A stretch of 64,000 nucleotides of DNA, taken from positions 96,319,005-96,383,004 of the forward strand of contig CM041780.1 of NCBI GenBank assembly GCA_023374045.1. Reading direction: 5' to 3'. Source of the stretch: Limonium bicolor. Its lineage: Eukaryota; Streptophyta; Magnoliopsida; Caryophyllales; Plumbaginaceae. Below, piece after piece: positions 1-10,786 of the stretch. The notes under the pieces are model-generated. The model was not told the DNA's origin. It ran no database searches and saw only the letters and a list, made by a program, of their open reading frames with translations. The position numbers and the translations under genes were made by a program. Position 1 is the first letter of the stretch; every line of letters begins with the position of its first letter.

Positions 1-815
1 ATATATATAATATATTGGATGTTTTAAAAGAATGCAACGTTGTCTTGTACATCGAAGCAAGAAAGGTTTGTTATGTTTGTATGTGTGGAATGAGTTATGT
101 TATAGGATATGGAATGTGTGGATCATGGAAATGAATCCCAGTTGGACAAGAGCATTTAAGGATAACCCGATTAAGGGTACATGCCGTTCGTTAAGGAAGT
201 AGCTCCGTTTAGAGGAGAGCCACTCTAGGGTTTAAGGAATCATTGGATGGTTGGTTAAGTGTGGATTTTGGTTGTAGGTTGAGCCCATTGAGGCGAAATG
301 CTATGTGTTGTATGGCTATGGCTTGAATGCATGATTTAAATATAATCAACTGCATGCTAAGACGACAATTAGTTGTGCGTGCCCGGTAGCATGCGGGCTG
401 CGGGATTACCATACCAGCAAAGGTGCTGAGCCCCTTGGGGCCACCCTTTCTCTCCTTTTCTATTTCAGGTACAGGAGCTGGAAGCCGTTCGAGAGTAGGA
501 CGGGGCAGATTTATCATGGGTAGCCATTTAAATGGCATGAGTATGATAGGCGTAGTAAGACCGAAATGTTATCGGCAGTAGTTGTAAATACTCGGTACAG
601 GGGAGTGTTGTATAATAAATTTGAGATGGAATGAGTATTGTATTGTGTAGTTGCTCGGGAATCTAGTCCTCAGACCGATACAAATGTACATGTATTAGCC
701 TTGTTAGCCACGTGGGTGGTTAACGGCGTGTAACACCATTGGAATAAGTAATGTGATGAGTGGGTTTCCGCTGCAGATTGTTTATTATGTGTTGGTTGTT
801 GGATGGGGTGTTACA
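1..815 (+). mobile_element. 3' part of a Ty3/gypsy LTR, truncated at the window edge
   Basis: The segment ends in GGGGTGTTACA, the same terminus as the complete LTRs at 9160 and 19626. It carries the markers shared by the other LTRs here: a CAGC/GCTG plus CCCC/GGGG double hairpin (414-442), the CGTTCGAGAGTAGGACGGGG stretch just after it, a TTAGCCAC hairpin (703-724), and TTTCCGCTGC (765-774). No primer binding site follows it, so it is a solo LTR, a 3' LTR or a broken copy. Its start is outside the window. Confidence 0.75.
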
Positions 816-2350
816 ACACCCAAAACTCCATTAAATGACATTTAACCCTAACATAAGGAGTTACCTCCAAAACACATTAAATTACCTTTTTAACATTCGA
901 TTTACTACACTTGTTACTTAGTCACTTAAACTTTGTTTTAAATTACCCAAACTTGTAAAACAGGTTTATAAGTATATTTAGGTCATTATGAATATTTTAT
1001 ACAACAAGTACACCCTAGTTCCCTCATTTTACTCTTTAACCCCAAAATTTCAAAAAATTGTCATTTAAGTGCTTAAACCTTGTTTTAACTTAATCAAACT
1101 TATAATATAAATTCACAAACATAAATATATCATTATAAACTTTTTAAAAATTTTACTATTAAAAAAAAACCAAGTGAGTCGCCCCAATAGACGGGGTGAC
1201 ACTCACTGGCTCGTGTCAAGCGCAAGGGCGAGTAGCGAACAGAAACCACCGCCGCCAGGGTGAGTTCACCCAGTTCGTGTCAATATCTGGGGCGAGTAGC
1301 GAACAGAAACCACCGCCGCCAGGGTGAGTTCACCCAGTTCGTGTCAATATTTGGGGCGAGTCGGGTGTTTCCGTTTCTTCAGCCGGGGTGAGGCGCCGTC
1401 ATCTCTGTGGTCGAGGCGAGCTCAATCTTCGCGTGTCGACAACAAGGGCGCGCAGCTCCAAGTCGCCTCCAGAGGCGAGGCGAACCAGCCCAGCTCGTGT
1501 CACTGGCTGAGGCGAGTTCGTTCTGTTCGTTTCAGTAGCAGGGGCGAGCCGACTACACTAGTGTCGGTGGGAAGGGTGACTGAAACTCCATTAATGGAGT
1601 TTTAAGGTTTTTTTTTTCAGATTTTTATTTTGTAGATCTAGGCAAATTTAATGAGTCTTTCAAAATTCTAACAACAAATTTGAATTCACAACATCAAGAT
1701 CTATAACTTGCAAAAAAAATTGAAAAACTCACTGGAAAAATTTTTCGGCGGTGGTCCGGCGGCGGCTCTGGCGATCAGGAAGGGAGGATTCCGGCGAGGT
1801 ATTATGGAGGAGAGATAGTGCGTGGGTGAGAAATGAAGGTACGGGACACGTCCCGTTTATATATAACATGCGCGTTTTGGAGCGTTTTTGCAACAAACGC
1901 TCGTTTTGACTCGTTTTCAACATATTAATGTCGTTTCATAGTAAATACAAGAAAACATCAATATCGTAACATAAAATAACAATTATAACATCCAAACGCA
2001 ACAAAAATGGGTTTAACGACTTTTACTACAATGAGAGCGTTTTTACCCGAACCTGGGATTTTCAACTACGTTTTCAGTACAACATTTCAGAAACTGTAAC
2101 AATGTCTATAATTTAATCAAACGTAACGTAAAACGTCGTTTACCAATGTCAAGTTCCAATTATAACATTCGAACGCAATAAAAACGGGTTTAACGCCTTC
2201 TAATACAACGAGAACGTTTTTTACGGTTCACGATGATGAAATGATTTTTTTAAAAAACAAAAATTATGACATGATGTCACTACATATTTAAAACACTAAA
2301 ATGATTTTAAAAAAATTGTACTGCGGTGATTAGTAATTTTGTACTGCGAA
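816..2350. other. Unassigned AT-rich repeat DNA
   Basis: No gene is recognisable. The first bases (ACACCCAAAACTCC) abut the LTR end at 815 and form a short inverted repeat with it (GGGTGT-TACA-ACACCC). Two related blocks near 920-1000 and 1062-1140 share TTAAAC-TTGTTTTAA and look like a diverged duplication. A GC-rich tandem repeat sits at 1163-1600, followed by the palindrome AAACTCCATTAATGGAGTTT. The short open frames here run through repeat sequence and show no known domain. This could be a diverged Fam3 LTR half or a separate non-coding element. Confidence 0.5.
1163..1600. repeat. GC-rich tandem repeat, 64-bp period
   Basis: GGCGAGTAGCGAACAGAAAC starts at 1227 and recurs at 1291, and the next GGCGAGT is at 1355, so the period is 64 bp. 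The following units (to about 1600) are diverged but keep GGGGCGAG or AGGCGAG and a TTCGTGTC or CTCGTGTC core. The block is far richer in GC than its surroundings. An open frame across it is a by-product of the repeat and is not called as a gene. Confidence 0.7.
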
Positions 2351-4775
2351 TAGCAACCCAGTTCTTTTAATAGTATTATGTATAGGTTTAGTTTAACTTA
2401 TTAATTCCTTCATATTCTATTTGCTATAAGGTATTTTATGTCTTCTATTTATTTATGTATTTATTGTATATGTATACTAGGATTTATTCAAGACATTCTT
2501 TATGTAGTTTTATTGCATTTAATTATTTATATTAACTTATACACATATCCACATCTGAAATATGGTTTATAAAATAAAGTATTTTCCTTAGCTTCAATTA
2601 AGAATATTAACTCCCATATAATATAATAAATAAATGTAGGATAATTAAATTCCTTAATTTATATAAGTTTCTACTTAAGTAAGTATATATACATATATGT
2701 AAATAATTTCACTTCTCTTAAAAGCTAATACCAATACATTCATAAACTTACTGTTATAAAATGTTAATTTAGTTTCCTTTATTTTCCCCAGCTTAGAAGT
2801 TAATCAACAAACCATACTTTAATTTTTGGTTACATTAAAAACCTTTTATTATAGGTTATTCTTATGAAAAACTCATAAACACAATTTTTAAAACCTTTTA
2901 CCATTGCCCAAAAATTCCCAAATTTAATATACAGTAAATAACATTTTAGACATATTATAAAATTTTTATTTCATAAAAATATCTTTTAATTTTGCCAAAT
3001 AATTCCAGAAACCCCTAACTTGTAAAAATCATAACTTATGTTTAAAAACTCCAAAACCATAATAATTTACATCAAAATAAACTAGATTAAATAAGGAATC
3101 TATGGTTAAAATTTCAAGTCAAATACCTTCAGGAATGCCATTAAATAAAATCAACAAGTTAGAGCTATTTACTGAATTTTTATAAACTTATAACCATTCT
3201 TTTTAACCAGATCTAATCTCGACCGTCCAAACTTTTAAAACGAAATCAACGGTCCCTGAACTCCCAGTTCTTCCTCGATTTCAAAAACAGCCGAGTACTA
3301 AATCTCGATTCCTCCTAATCCACAGAATGAAATCGAGTGATTCTTGTTCCTATAGCTTCGAAATCGAATTCCCGGTTCTATTGGTATCAATTTCCCCAAT
3401 TATAATGCAGAGTTCATCAAGTTTCGAAATCAATTCGAGAGTTAGGGTTCATATCCGTTACAGACCTCAATTCGAAAACAATTTCCACAATCCTCCTAAT
3501 CTAACACGTAATGACTAAATTGGAACATGGATTAGGTCAGTAACATGACTACGAATGACAATATCGGAGCAATTTGATCGGAGACTCACCGGAGTTGGTG
3601 AATTGGGTGATTTCGAAATCGGAAATCTGGAAACATATAAACTTTGAGCAGTTCGTGGTGCCAACTTCGAAGATCTAACTAGCAGTACAAATCGAGTTTG
3701 GCTATGAGTAAGGGCTAATTGGAAAGAGCAAACTTAGATCTACGTATTGATAGCAAGAACTAACCCTAAATCGCACCACACCGAAAGAAATTGAAGTCGC
3801 AAATCACGAGTTTACCTCTCTGTTTCGGTATTATTTTATGTGCTGGCGAGACCAAAACTTTAGACACCTTTCCCTTCCAATCGGTTGAGAATTGGCTTAG
3901 ACCATAAACATGAAAGTTTAGAGGAATTAGAGATCTTCAAACGAGCTAAAGAACATGGAATTGGATGAGTAACGAAGAAGTTATGGCTGATCGAATTTAC
4001 CTGATTCGAAGAGAAAACTGGAATTGCAGTTTTCAGTTTTTGCTAGGGTGGCTACTTTGACTCGATTTTCCGGTTGATTGTGAATGAGTTAGGGTTTGTA
4101 TGAGTTATAGTTGTTTAGAGGGAATATAGGAGAAGACAACAAAGAAGACGACATTGAAAAATATGGAGAGATGAATGAGATATAGCCGTCTAAAGTTAGG
4201 GCAAAGTATTGAATTCTGTTATCGAAATTTAGGGAATCCAGAATCGTTTAAGTCCCGGCGCCTGTGAGCTTGACACGTGGCAACTTTCAAATTTTTGATT
4301 CAAAACTTCAATCTAGCATAACTTTGGCTAGGATGATCCGTTTTTGACGTTCTTTTTATCGATCTTCATGGTTTTCCATAACCCATTTATTGGTATAGGT
4401 TTCATGGCCTGGTTTGACCATTCTCAAAAAGTCAACTCTAGCAAGGCTTAATAAGCTTTAAGGTTTCTAGAATTTTATATTGATTTTTATGTTTCAAAAC
4501 AATGTTCCATCACTTCCTAAAATCTTTATAATATAGTTGGAGTGTTTAGAAATTTTCCCAGATTTATGGACTTATAAATCTTATTATTAATTCATAATAC
4601 TATATAATAATATAATATTAGGGTTAAATAGGGAAAACCCCTAAATAAATTTCACAATTCCATATAATAATTTAATATTCATAATTCCATATAATAATTT
4701 AATATTAATAGTATTATTAAAGGTTTAATAAAAGAAATCCCCTAAATTAATTTAAATTAATTTAGGGGTATTTCA
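2350..4775 (-). mobile_element. Fam3 LTR, minus strand, partial
   Basis: The right edge reads TATTTCA at 4769-4775, the reverse complement of the TGAAATA LTR start shared by the families here. The body aligns by eye with the Fam3 solo LTR at 47542-55627: for example the tract around GTTTATAAAATAAAGTATTTT near 2570 against 49210, and the TCATAACTTTGGCTAGGATG tract near 4314 against 55250. The left limit is approximate because similarity fades near 2350. No coding frame is credible. Confidence 0.65.
4739..4768. repeat. Perfect 30-bp palindrome at the LTR edge
   Basis: CCCCTAAATTAATTT is followed at once by its exact reverse complement, 7 bp inside the 5' terminus of the minus-strand Fam3 LTR. 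The second Fam3 copy has a slightly interrupted version at about 55590-55620. Confidence 0.9.
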
Positions 4776-5040
4776 GCGGGGTATGCGGTTATCATGCTCA
4801 GCGAAAGCTGACCCCCTCGGGGGAACGTTTTTAGTGCGCTGGTACTCGAAGCGGATACGGTCAAGGTAAGAGACCGGTGGCACGCCTTGTATTTAGAAAG
4901 TAGGTAGTTGTGAGGAATGGGTAGTAGATAGATCTTAACGAGCACATAGGAACTTGGAAGAAACATGGTATTTGTATTTGGGAACTTAGTAAACCCGGTT
5001 ATGTATTTAGTATTGTATGGTTTATGAAGGAGTAAGGTGT
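4776..5040 (+). mobile_element. Fam2-like LTR fragment
   Basis: This short piece contains CAGCGAAAGCTG followed by ACCCCCTCGGGGGAACGTTT (4799-4830) and ACTCGAAGC. It matches the Fam2 LTR region around 46885-46940. It lies between the Fam3 LTR end and the first Fam1 LTR and is the left flank of the Fam1 array. Confidence 0.65.
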
Positions 5041-5522
5041 TGAAATACCCCAAACTTAGATATGGTGTTTAAATGATAAACCAAGATATAAGAAGGCTAA
5101 ATAATGCCTTAGAAACATTAAGAAACATTTCTAATCAAAGAAAATATAAGGAAACACCAAAAGAGCAGTTTAAGCAAAAACGTGCTCTAAGCTTGGAGAG
5201 ACATGGGAGAGTACCCAAATATTGTTCTAAGACCTTAGTAATATCCTAATGGTCATTTTAAATCAATTACCAAAGAAAACCAAGCTTGAAAACAAGTTAA
5301 AACACAAAATGTGCTTTAAGGAGTCTTAAAGCACGTTTTTGAAAAATTGTCTTGTAAATGAGTTTTGAATGGCTAAATGTCCATCATTACTCTTTAATTA
5401 ATATGTGTACTATATAGTATCACATTTGGAGGTCTATATCAATGGGAAATCAAAAATTTCACAACAATGTGCCTTGTTTTTGATGAATAGTGAATTTATT
5501 AAGCTAGTTTATAACATAAGTC

Positions 5523-5530
5523 TATATAAG
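5523..5530 (+). promoter_or_regulatory. TATA box of Fam1 LTR 1
   Basis: TATATAAG lies about 480 bp into the LTR and is followed by AT-rich and then CT-rich leader sequence. It is repeated exactly at 15968-15975 and 26405-26412 in the other two LTRs. If used, U3 is about 0.5 kb and the R-U5 leader about 3.6 kb, which is very long. Confidence 0.6.
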
Positions 5531-7360
5531 TGAGACATTTGGTCAACAAAGACTAAACTACCCTCATTACTAAAAGGGGGCCGGTTTCTTAAGGGGTGAG
5601 TCACCACCTTCATGACTCATTAAGTGATTAAGAAAGCAAATAAGTCTTTAAAGCCTAAAGTACTATTCACCTTTTTACATAATATCTCACTTTAGTGATT
5701 CTCTCTCCTCACTTCTTCATTTTCTTGTTCACACGGTTTTCTTGCTCTCTTTCTCTTCTCCATTAACGTGAAGCACCTCTCATGCTAGCTCCATCTTCTC
5801 TTGCACACATCTTGCTCATTTAGCTCCAAATCCAAAACAAAATATATTCTTCTTAGTTAGCTCAAGCTCCTCCTTTCTATCTTTTCAAAACTTCAAGAGC
5901 TTCATTTTGGTGCCAAGTCAAACCACCATTAGAGGAGGAAATTCAAGTTTGGAGACTCCATTGGCATCTCCATTCTCTTAAGGTAAAGAAAGTGTAAGAA
6001 AATCTAGGTTTCCACCATTTTCTTCACTTGACCGAAAATATATACTCATGGGACTCCATGTTTATGCCTTGTTCTAGCTTGTTTCTACTCTTCAAAGGGA
6101 GAGGAGGTCCTTCTTGCTTCACATCCAAGTTGTCTTGAGAAACCAAGGTAAAACAATCACATTAATACCTTAAAACATATTTTTAAACCTAGGGTTTGTT
6201 CCTTAGGGTTAATGTGTTATCTAGTACTCATTGGAGTCATTGGATATTGGTTAGAACATTGGCAAGGAGAATCACATTGGTGACCGAGATTGAACAAAGA
6301 AAACCTAAGGAGAAAAGCTTTTAAGCTTGTGAGAAAACAAGGTAAATTACTTACCTTAAGGTGTCTTGTTGTTTAAGGGAATGAGATGTGGGTATATGAT
6401 GAGTTTAGTGTAGAGTTTATATTGGGAAGGTGCTATAAAACCTAGGAGAAACAATGACTATCTTGTGAACTTGTGACTAAGGAGCAAATGAGAAAAGAGA
6501 TAGTTTAAGAATATAAAGGTGAAGTACAAGAAGCATTTTATTTCAATGGGAGCCTTGTTGAGTGTATTCGCAGGTTGAAGGCATATATATGTGGAAATTC
6601 AGTGGTTAAGATTATTGTATTTAAGGGCCTAAGTGCCAAGCATTTTAAGTTTAAGCACTATATGATGATGTGGTGAAGTTTTAGTGTAAATTGGGTGTTA
6701 AGTGTTGTGATGAGAATTTGTGTGGTATTGGTTGTTTGATGGAGAAAAACCATGTGTTAGGAAGTACTATATACTAGAGAACCTATGGCAAAATTTAAAG
6801 GAGAGTTTAAGTGTTTAAGATATCCTAAGGGAATTTAATGACTAAGAAAGTACTAGGAATGTTCTATGGGTTGTCTTGATGAAAAAGGGTGAAGTTAAGA
6901 TGTTTTAATGACTTATGATGACTTAGGTATCACCATGGAAGATTTAGGAATCAAAGAATGTTTGGGTGTTTAGGACTTAGGCAAATGTTGGTGCAATCTA
7001 GGAAGGAAATAATGTAATGATGATGGAAGTTTAATCTTGTTAAGGAACTTTAAGTGAATGCTTAAAAGAGTTTAGATAGTGAGAGATGCTTGGGAGATGA
7101 TGTTATAGTGGTGAAGGAAACATTTGGCATAGTGGTTACACTAGGTATGAACCACCTAGAAACCTAGAGGAAAACATTACAAGTGTTAGCATTATTACAA
7201 GGAAAATGCATAATGACTAAGATGGTTTTGGTGGATGATTTAAGGTATTTTAAGGAGGGCTTAAGGTGTATTTGAGGTGCCCAAATGAGGTTATAACATA
7301 TAGGATATATGAGGAGAAGTTTGGAGTTGAAAAGGAATTTAGAAACAAGTTTTTAGAGCC

Positions 7361-7685
7361 GACCGGCCTTAGGACCGGACTTGCAAGGTCGGTCGGGCTC
7401 TGTTACACTACCGGAAAATGTTTCTGGAATCGACCGGACTTGGGGGACCGGACTTACAAGTCCGGTCGGGCTTGTTTTGTGAGAGGGAAAATGTTTCTGG
7501 AATGGACCGGACATGGGACCGGACTTGTCAAGTCCGGTCGGCATGAATTTAGTACGGATTATAAGTCTCTGGAATCGACCGGACATAGGACCGGACATGT
7601 AAGTCCGGTCGGAGTGAATTTTCCAACGGTAAAAGGTACTGGAATGGACCGGACTTGGCAAGTCCGGTCGGTAAGTCCGGTCGAG
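7361..7685. repeat. Hairpin array in Fam1 LTR 1: five units of about 71 bp
   Basis: Five units start with GACCGG at 7361, 7432, 7505, 7577 and 7647 (spacings 71, 73, 72 and 70). Each carries an inverted repeat built on CCGGACTT and AAGTCCGG, and spacers share TTTCTGGAAT or a variant. The array ends in an A-rich tract near 7690. Long open frames on both strands cross it only because the repeat length permits them. Confidence 0.9.
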
Positions 7686-8777
7686 CCTAAAAATAAAAAA
7701 AAAAAGAAATTTCAATTTCTAAAAATGGTAATGGGTAATGAGGTATGCCCTTGGTAGGGTAGTAATGATTGGGACCCTAAGAACTTGAGGAATTAAGTTA
7801 AGATTAAGTATAAGTTTTAATGTTTAAAGTTAAGTTTGTAAGATTAAGTGATAAGACTTGAGAGGTTATTGAATGGAAGTCCTTAGGGACTAAGTGAGTT
7901 AAGTAAGGTGCAAATAACTAATAACCTAAAAATGAATGAATGTTTTAGGTTTGTGAATTGGGACCCCGAAGAAGGTTAAACAAACACGATCGACGGTGAA
8001 CGGTACAATCCTTTTCGTGACCTGCTTGCTAACGAGGTGTCCCTCGGCTTGTGTGCTATCTGTTTATTTGCTATGACTAAAACAAGATAAAGCATGCAAC
8101 CGGTTATATTGTTCTCGTTGTGTTGTGTGTTATATTTACACTAACCCGCGAGGCTTGAGATTGTTACTAACCAAGTTTAGTACTTACTGAGTTAAGAATA
8201 AGAGTTAAGTTGATGGTTGTTGGTTAATGCCCGTTAAGGCTTAGCTAGCACATGGTGTTTAAGATGTCTACTAACTGGAACTTGAGTGAGGAAACCCGGG
8301 ACCGATCTCCGGTCATGCATGCTAAGGAAAGGGGGACGGTATCTGAATCAGATCCGCCCTCCGCTTAAGGACTTGTCTTCGGACTTGTAGCCTAGGGCCG
8401 GTTGCCGGCTCAGCTACGCTGGACTCCCTCCAGAGTAGGTGGCATTAAGATGGTGCGGTGGGATCACCTAAATCCCAGGTTCGAATTAAGCTACAACCAA
8501 TCCCTTCCAGGAAAGGTTTGTATACTGAGATTAAGATTGATTGAGATTAAGATTAGGTAAGGTAAGGAACTGAGATTAAGGAAATGAGGACTAAGGAGGG
8601 GGTTACTAACCCACTTGTTAAGGGAACGCTTGAGTCGTTCATTGCTTGTGAACTATATGTTCATCTGTGGTTATTGTTATTGCACTTCATATTATGTTTG
8701 TGTATGTAATCAATTTCCATGCTATCGACAATTAGTCGTCGTAGCCCCGTTAGCTTGGGGGCCATGAGAGGGTGTAC

Positions 8778-8804
8778 CAGCATTCGTGCTGACCCCCTCG
8801 GGGC
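8778..8804 (+). promoter_or_regulatory. Double hairpin followed by a T tract, LTR R-U5
   Basis: CAGC-ATTCGT-GCTG is followed by CCCC-CTC-GGGG and then CTATTTTTA. The same layout with different paired bases occurs in five other LTR pieces in this window. Its role is unknown; RNA processing or genome-RNA packaging are possible. It resembles a bacterial terminator in shape but not in context. Confidence 0.6.
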
Positions 8805-9165
8805 TATTTTTACACTTGCAGGTAAGAGGCCGATGAGGACGCACTACGAGAGTAGGAGCGGTTAGACTTAGGAGGGGACATTTATTTTGAATTCGGGTTG
8901 CGCCTGTGCACCCGACTGTTCATATTAAATTGTTGTAAGTTTGAATTATGATTGAGATACTAGTACTCGGTTGGTCGTGGGATTGTGATGTTAATGTTTT
9001 GAGCTGGATAAGTATTTTGGTTAAGTATTGTAATATTAAGCCGGTATATTCTAACGATCAGACCGTGGCAAGGTCCAGGTGTTGTTTATTTCCGCTGCGA
9101 CGTTTTCGATTAAGTGTTCAGATTGCGATAACCACGATAGGCTTTGGATGGGGTGTTACAAAAAG

Positions 9166-9193
9166 TGGTATCAGAGCGTAGTTACGCTCTGAT
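9166..9193 (+). promoter_or_regulatory. Primer binding site (tRNA-Met) inside a perfect hairpin, copy 1
   Basis: TGGTATCAGAGC (9166-9177) matches the complement of the plant initiator tRNA-Met 3' end. ATCAGAGCGTA (9170-9180) pairs perfectly with TACGCTCTGAT (9183-9193) across a GT loop, so most of the primer site can be sequestered in the RNA. Confidence 0.9.
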
Positions 9194-10034
9194 CAAGAAA
9201 TACCGGACATGAGTACCACCGAGTTAGGATATAAGTAAGGAATAAGTATTGGGTTAAGGGTGTGAGAAGTTAGAGTGAGTAGAGTCAGATGACCACTAAT
9301 AAGTGTGGATTGTCTTTACCGTCTACGGACGTTATAAATTTACTAACCAAACATGGTGAATGTGAATCTAATGTAAGTTATGCTTGTTCAGATGGCAGGA
9401 CGCCCTAGAGGAGGCCGAGGTCGCGGCCGGGGTGAGGACATTCTTCCAGGGATACCTGGAGGGCAGACGATCGCAGAGATCGTAGCTGCCGCTTTAGGGC
9501 ACATGGGCTATCAGCCTGGTGTGGGTGCACCACCTCCACCGCCACAACCTAGGGAACCAACTGGGTGAAGAGTCTGTCAGATCTTCGACCCGCACATTTC
9601 AAGGGGGAGACCGATCCCGCCAAGCTTGAGGCGTACATCTCCGAGCTGGAGACCGCCTTCGAGACCCTTGATGTCCCTGCTGGGATCAAGGTGCGCTTAG
9701 CTGCTTTCTACCTGAAGGGGGCGGCGGGCGATTGGTGGAAGCTGGTGAGGGCCGAGCATGTGGCCAACCCAGAGTTCGGCTGGGAGCAGTACACCGCCTT
9801 GCTACGGGCAAAGTACTACCCCGCCCATGTCCAGACGAAGAAGCGCTTGCAGTTGGATGCGCTTAAGCAGTCGGACAAGATGACGGTGGACGAGTATTAC
9901 TCAGAGTTCACGCCTTGCTCCGTCTTCTGCCAGGTCTAGGGTATTCTGACCAGATCTTGGTAGACCGCTTCTATGGCGGGCTTAGCCATCGACTCCGCTA
10001 CGGCATGGGGCCGACGAGTTACACTACCTTGCAG

Positions 10035-10119
10035 GTAATAAGAATGATTGAAATTGAGTAAGTGGTGAATAAGATTTAGATTATGAGAAATAAGTGAGAC
10101 TAATACTATGGAAAAGCAG
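10035..10119 (+). other. Candidate intron 1 of gag, copy 1 (85 bp)
   Basis: The donor is CAG|GTAATAAG and the acceptor GAAAAGCAG|GAG. The tract is AT-rich, contains stops, and has ACTAAT as a possible branch site. Removal is phase 0 and joins the capsid end (TSYTTLQ) to ECYHAA, matching the unbroken order seen in related gag proteins. The copy 2 equivalent is 20504-20589 (86 bp). Confidence 0.65.
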
Positions 10120-10371
10120 GAGTGCTATCATGCCGCGTGCTAAGGTTGAGATTACCGTCCAGCTGAGGGACGAGGAGAATGCTAAGAGGAAGAGTGCTGG
10201 AAGAGCTCAGAGAGTCAAGGGCAAGGAGGGTACAAGAAACAGAAGTACCAGCCTCAGGCCCAGAAGAATCAGAACCCGAAAGGGAAGGAGGAAAAGGAGA
10301 AGGCTTCGGAAGAGCCATTGAAGCTGACTATGCTATTGCAGCTACACCACTGCGCTCTAAGGCGCCAAAGG

Positions 10372-10447
10372 GTGAGAAAAATTGTATTGAATGAGTTAAG
10401 AAATTAGTAACGTTTGAGATATGAGAATTGACAATATGAATCATCAG
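10372..10447 (+). other. Candidate intron 2 of gag, copy 1 (76 bp)
   Basis: The donor is CCAAAGG|GTGAGAA and the acceptor AATCATCAG|GATC. Removal is phase 1 and gives an uninterrupted frame into GGGYQRRFICRWC, the first zinc knuckle. In copy 2 (about 20835-20920) the donor region is disturbed by small length changes but the acceptor is intact. Confidence 0.6.
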
Positions 10448-10786
10448 GATCTGAGACTGAGAGGGGAGCCGGTGGTGGCTACCAGCGACGCTTCATCTGT
10501 AGATGGTGTCACAAGGACCACCCGGGCTCGACTGTAAGGGAAACAAAGTGGAGTGCAACTTCTGCGGAGTGTATGGACACCGGGCTACGAGTGTTACCGG
10601 AACCCTGCTAGCAGAGCCTATAGGCCCGACACCAGGGGCAAGGGCAAGACCGATCAGGGAGCTGGATCTGACGGTCAGAGGAAAGTGCAGCAGCCGGCGG
10701 ACAAAACCCACGGGCGACCCAGAAGACGGGGCCCACTCTACACATGGTGGATCGGGACGATGAGCCTGAGCCCTCATCGAGGCCAG

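Larger units (their letters stand above)
5041..9160 (+). mobile_element. Fam1 LTR 1 (4.1 kb)
   Basis: It begins TGAAATACCCC and ends GGGGTGTTACA, with a tRNA-Met primer site five bases later. The same sequence recurs almost base for base at 15491-19626 and 25934-30056. It contains a TATA box at 5523, a pyrimidine-rich leader at about 5690-5960, three AAG|GTAA donor-like sites (5982, 6147, 6341), a five-unit hairpin array (7361-7685), a double hairpin (8778-8804) and TTTCCGCTGC (9089-9098). The 5 bp to the left (GGTGT) do not match the 5 bp to the right of the array (GAAAC). Confidence 0.93.
9392..10786 (+). pseudogene. gag: Fam1 gag, copy 1, three exons, frameshifted
   Basis: Gag forms the particle and binds the genomic RNA. 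The start ATGGCAGG follows an acceptor-like TTGTTCAG; a second in-frame ATG lies at 9380. Exon 1 (9392-10034) has an Arg/Gly-rich N terminus, a Pro-rich stretch and a capsid domain (GAAGDWWKL, KYYPAHVQTKKR, DEYYSEF). Exon 2 (10120-10371) is Lys/Glu-rich. Exon 3 (10448-10786) carries the two zinc knuckles. One-base losses occur near 9556 (CCAACTGG where copy 2 has CCCAACTGG), near 9913 (TTCACGCC for TTCACCGCC), and in the first knuckle near 10524. The gene therefore cannot be read as it stands, although copy 2 is intact at each of those places. Neighbours are the primer site upstream and the AlkB exon downstream. Confidence 0.85.

Noticed and set aside
1324..1605. Open frame of 93 codons
   Set aside because: It lies wholly in the 64-bp tandem repeat and has no recognisable domain.
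7361..7685. CRISPR-like array
   Set aside because: The spacers are themselves similar to one another, the repeats are inverted pairs, and the context is a eukaryotic LTR.
7266..7757. Long open frames on both strands across the LTR hairpin array
   Set aside because: They are translations of a repeat of about 71 bp with inverted arms, recur only where the array recurs, and show no domain.
8778..8812. Bacterial-type terminator (GC stem then T run)
   Set aside because: The sequence is plant nuclear DNA; the stem is better read as a conserved LTR RNA structure.
8830..8860. Hammerhead ribozyme core (CCGATGAGGACG looks similar to CUGAUGA)
   Set aside because: The conserved CUGAUGA and GAAA core bases are not both present.
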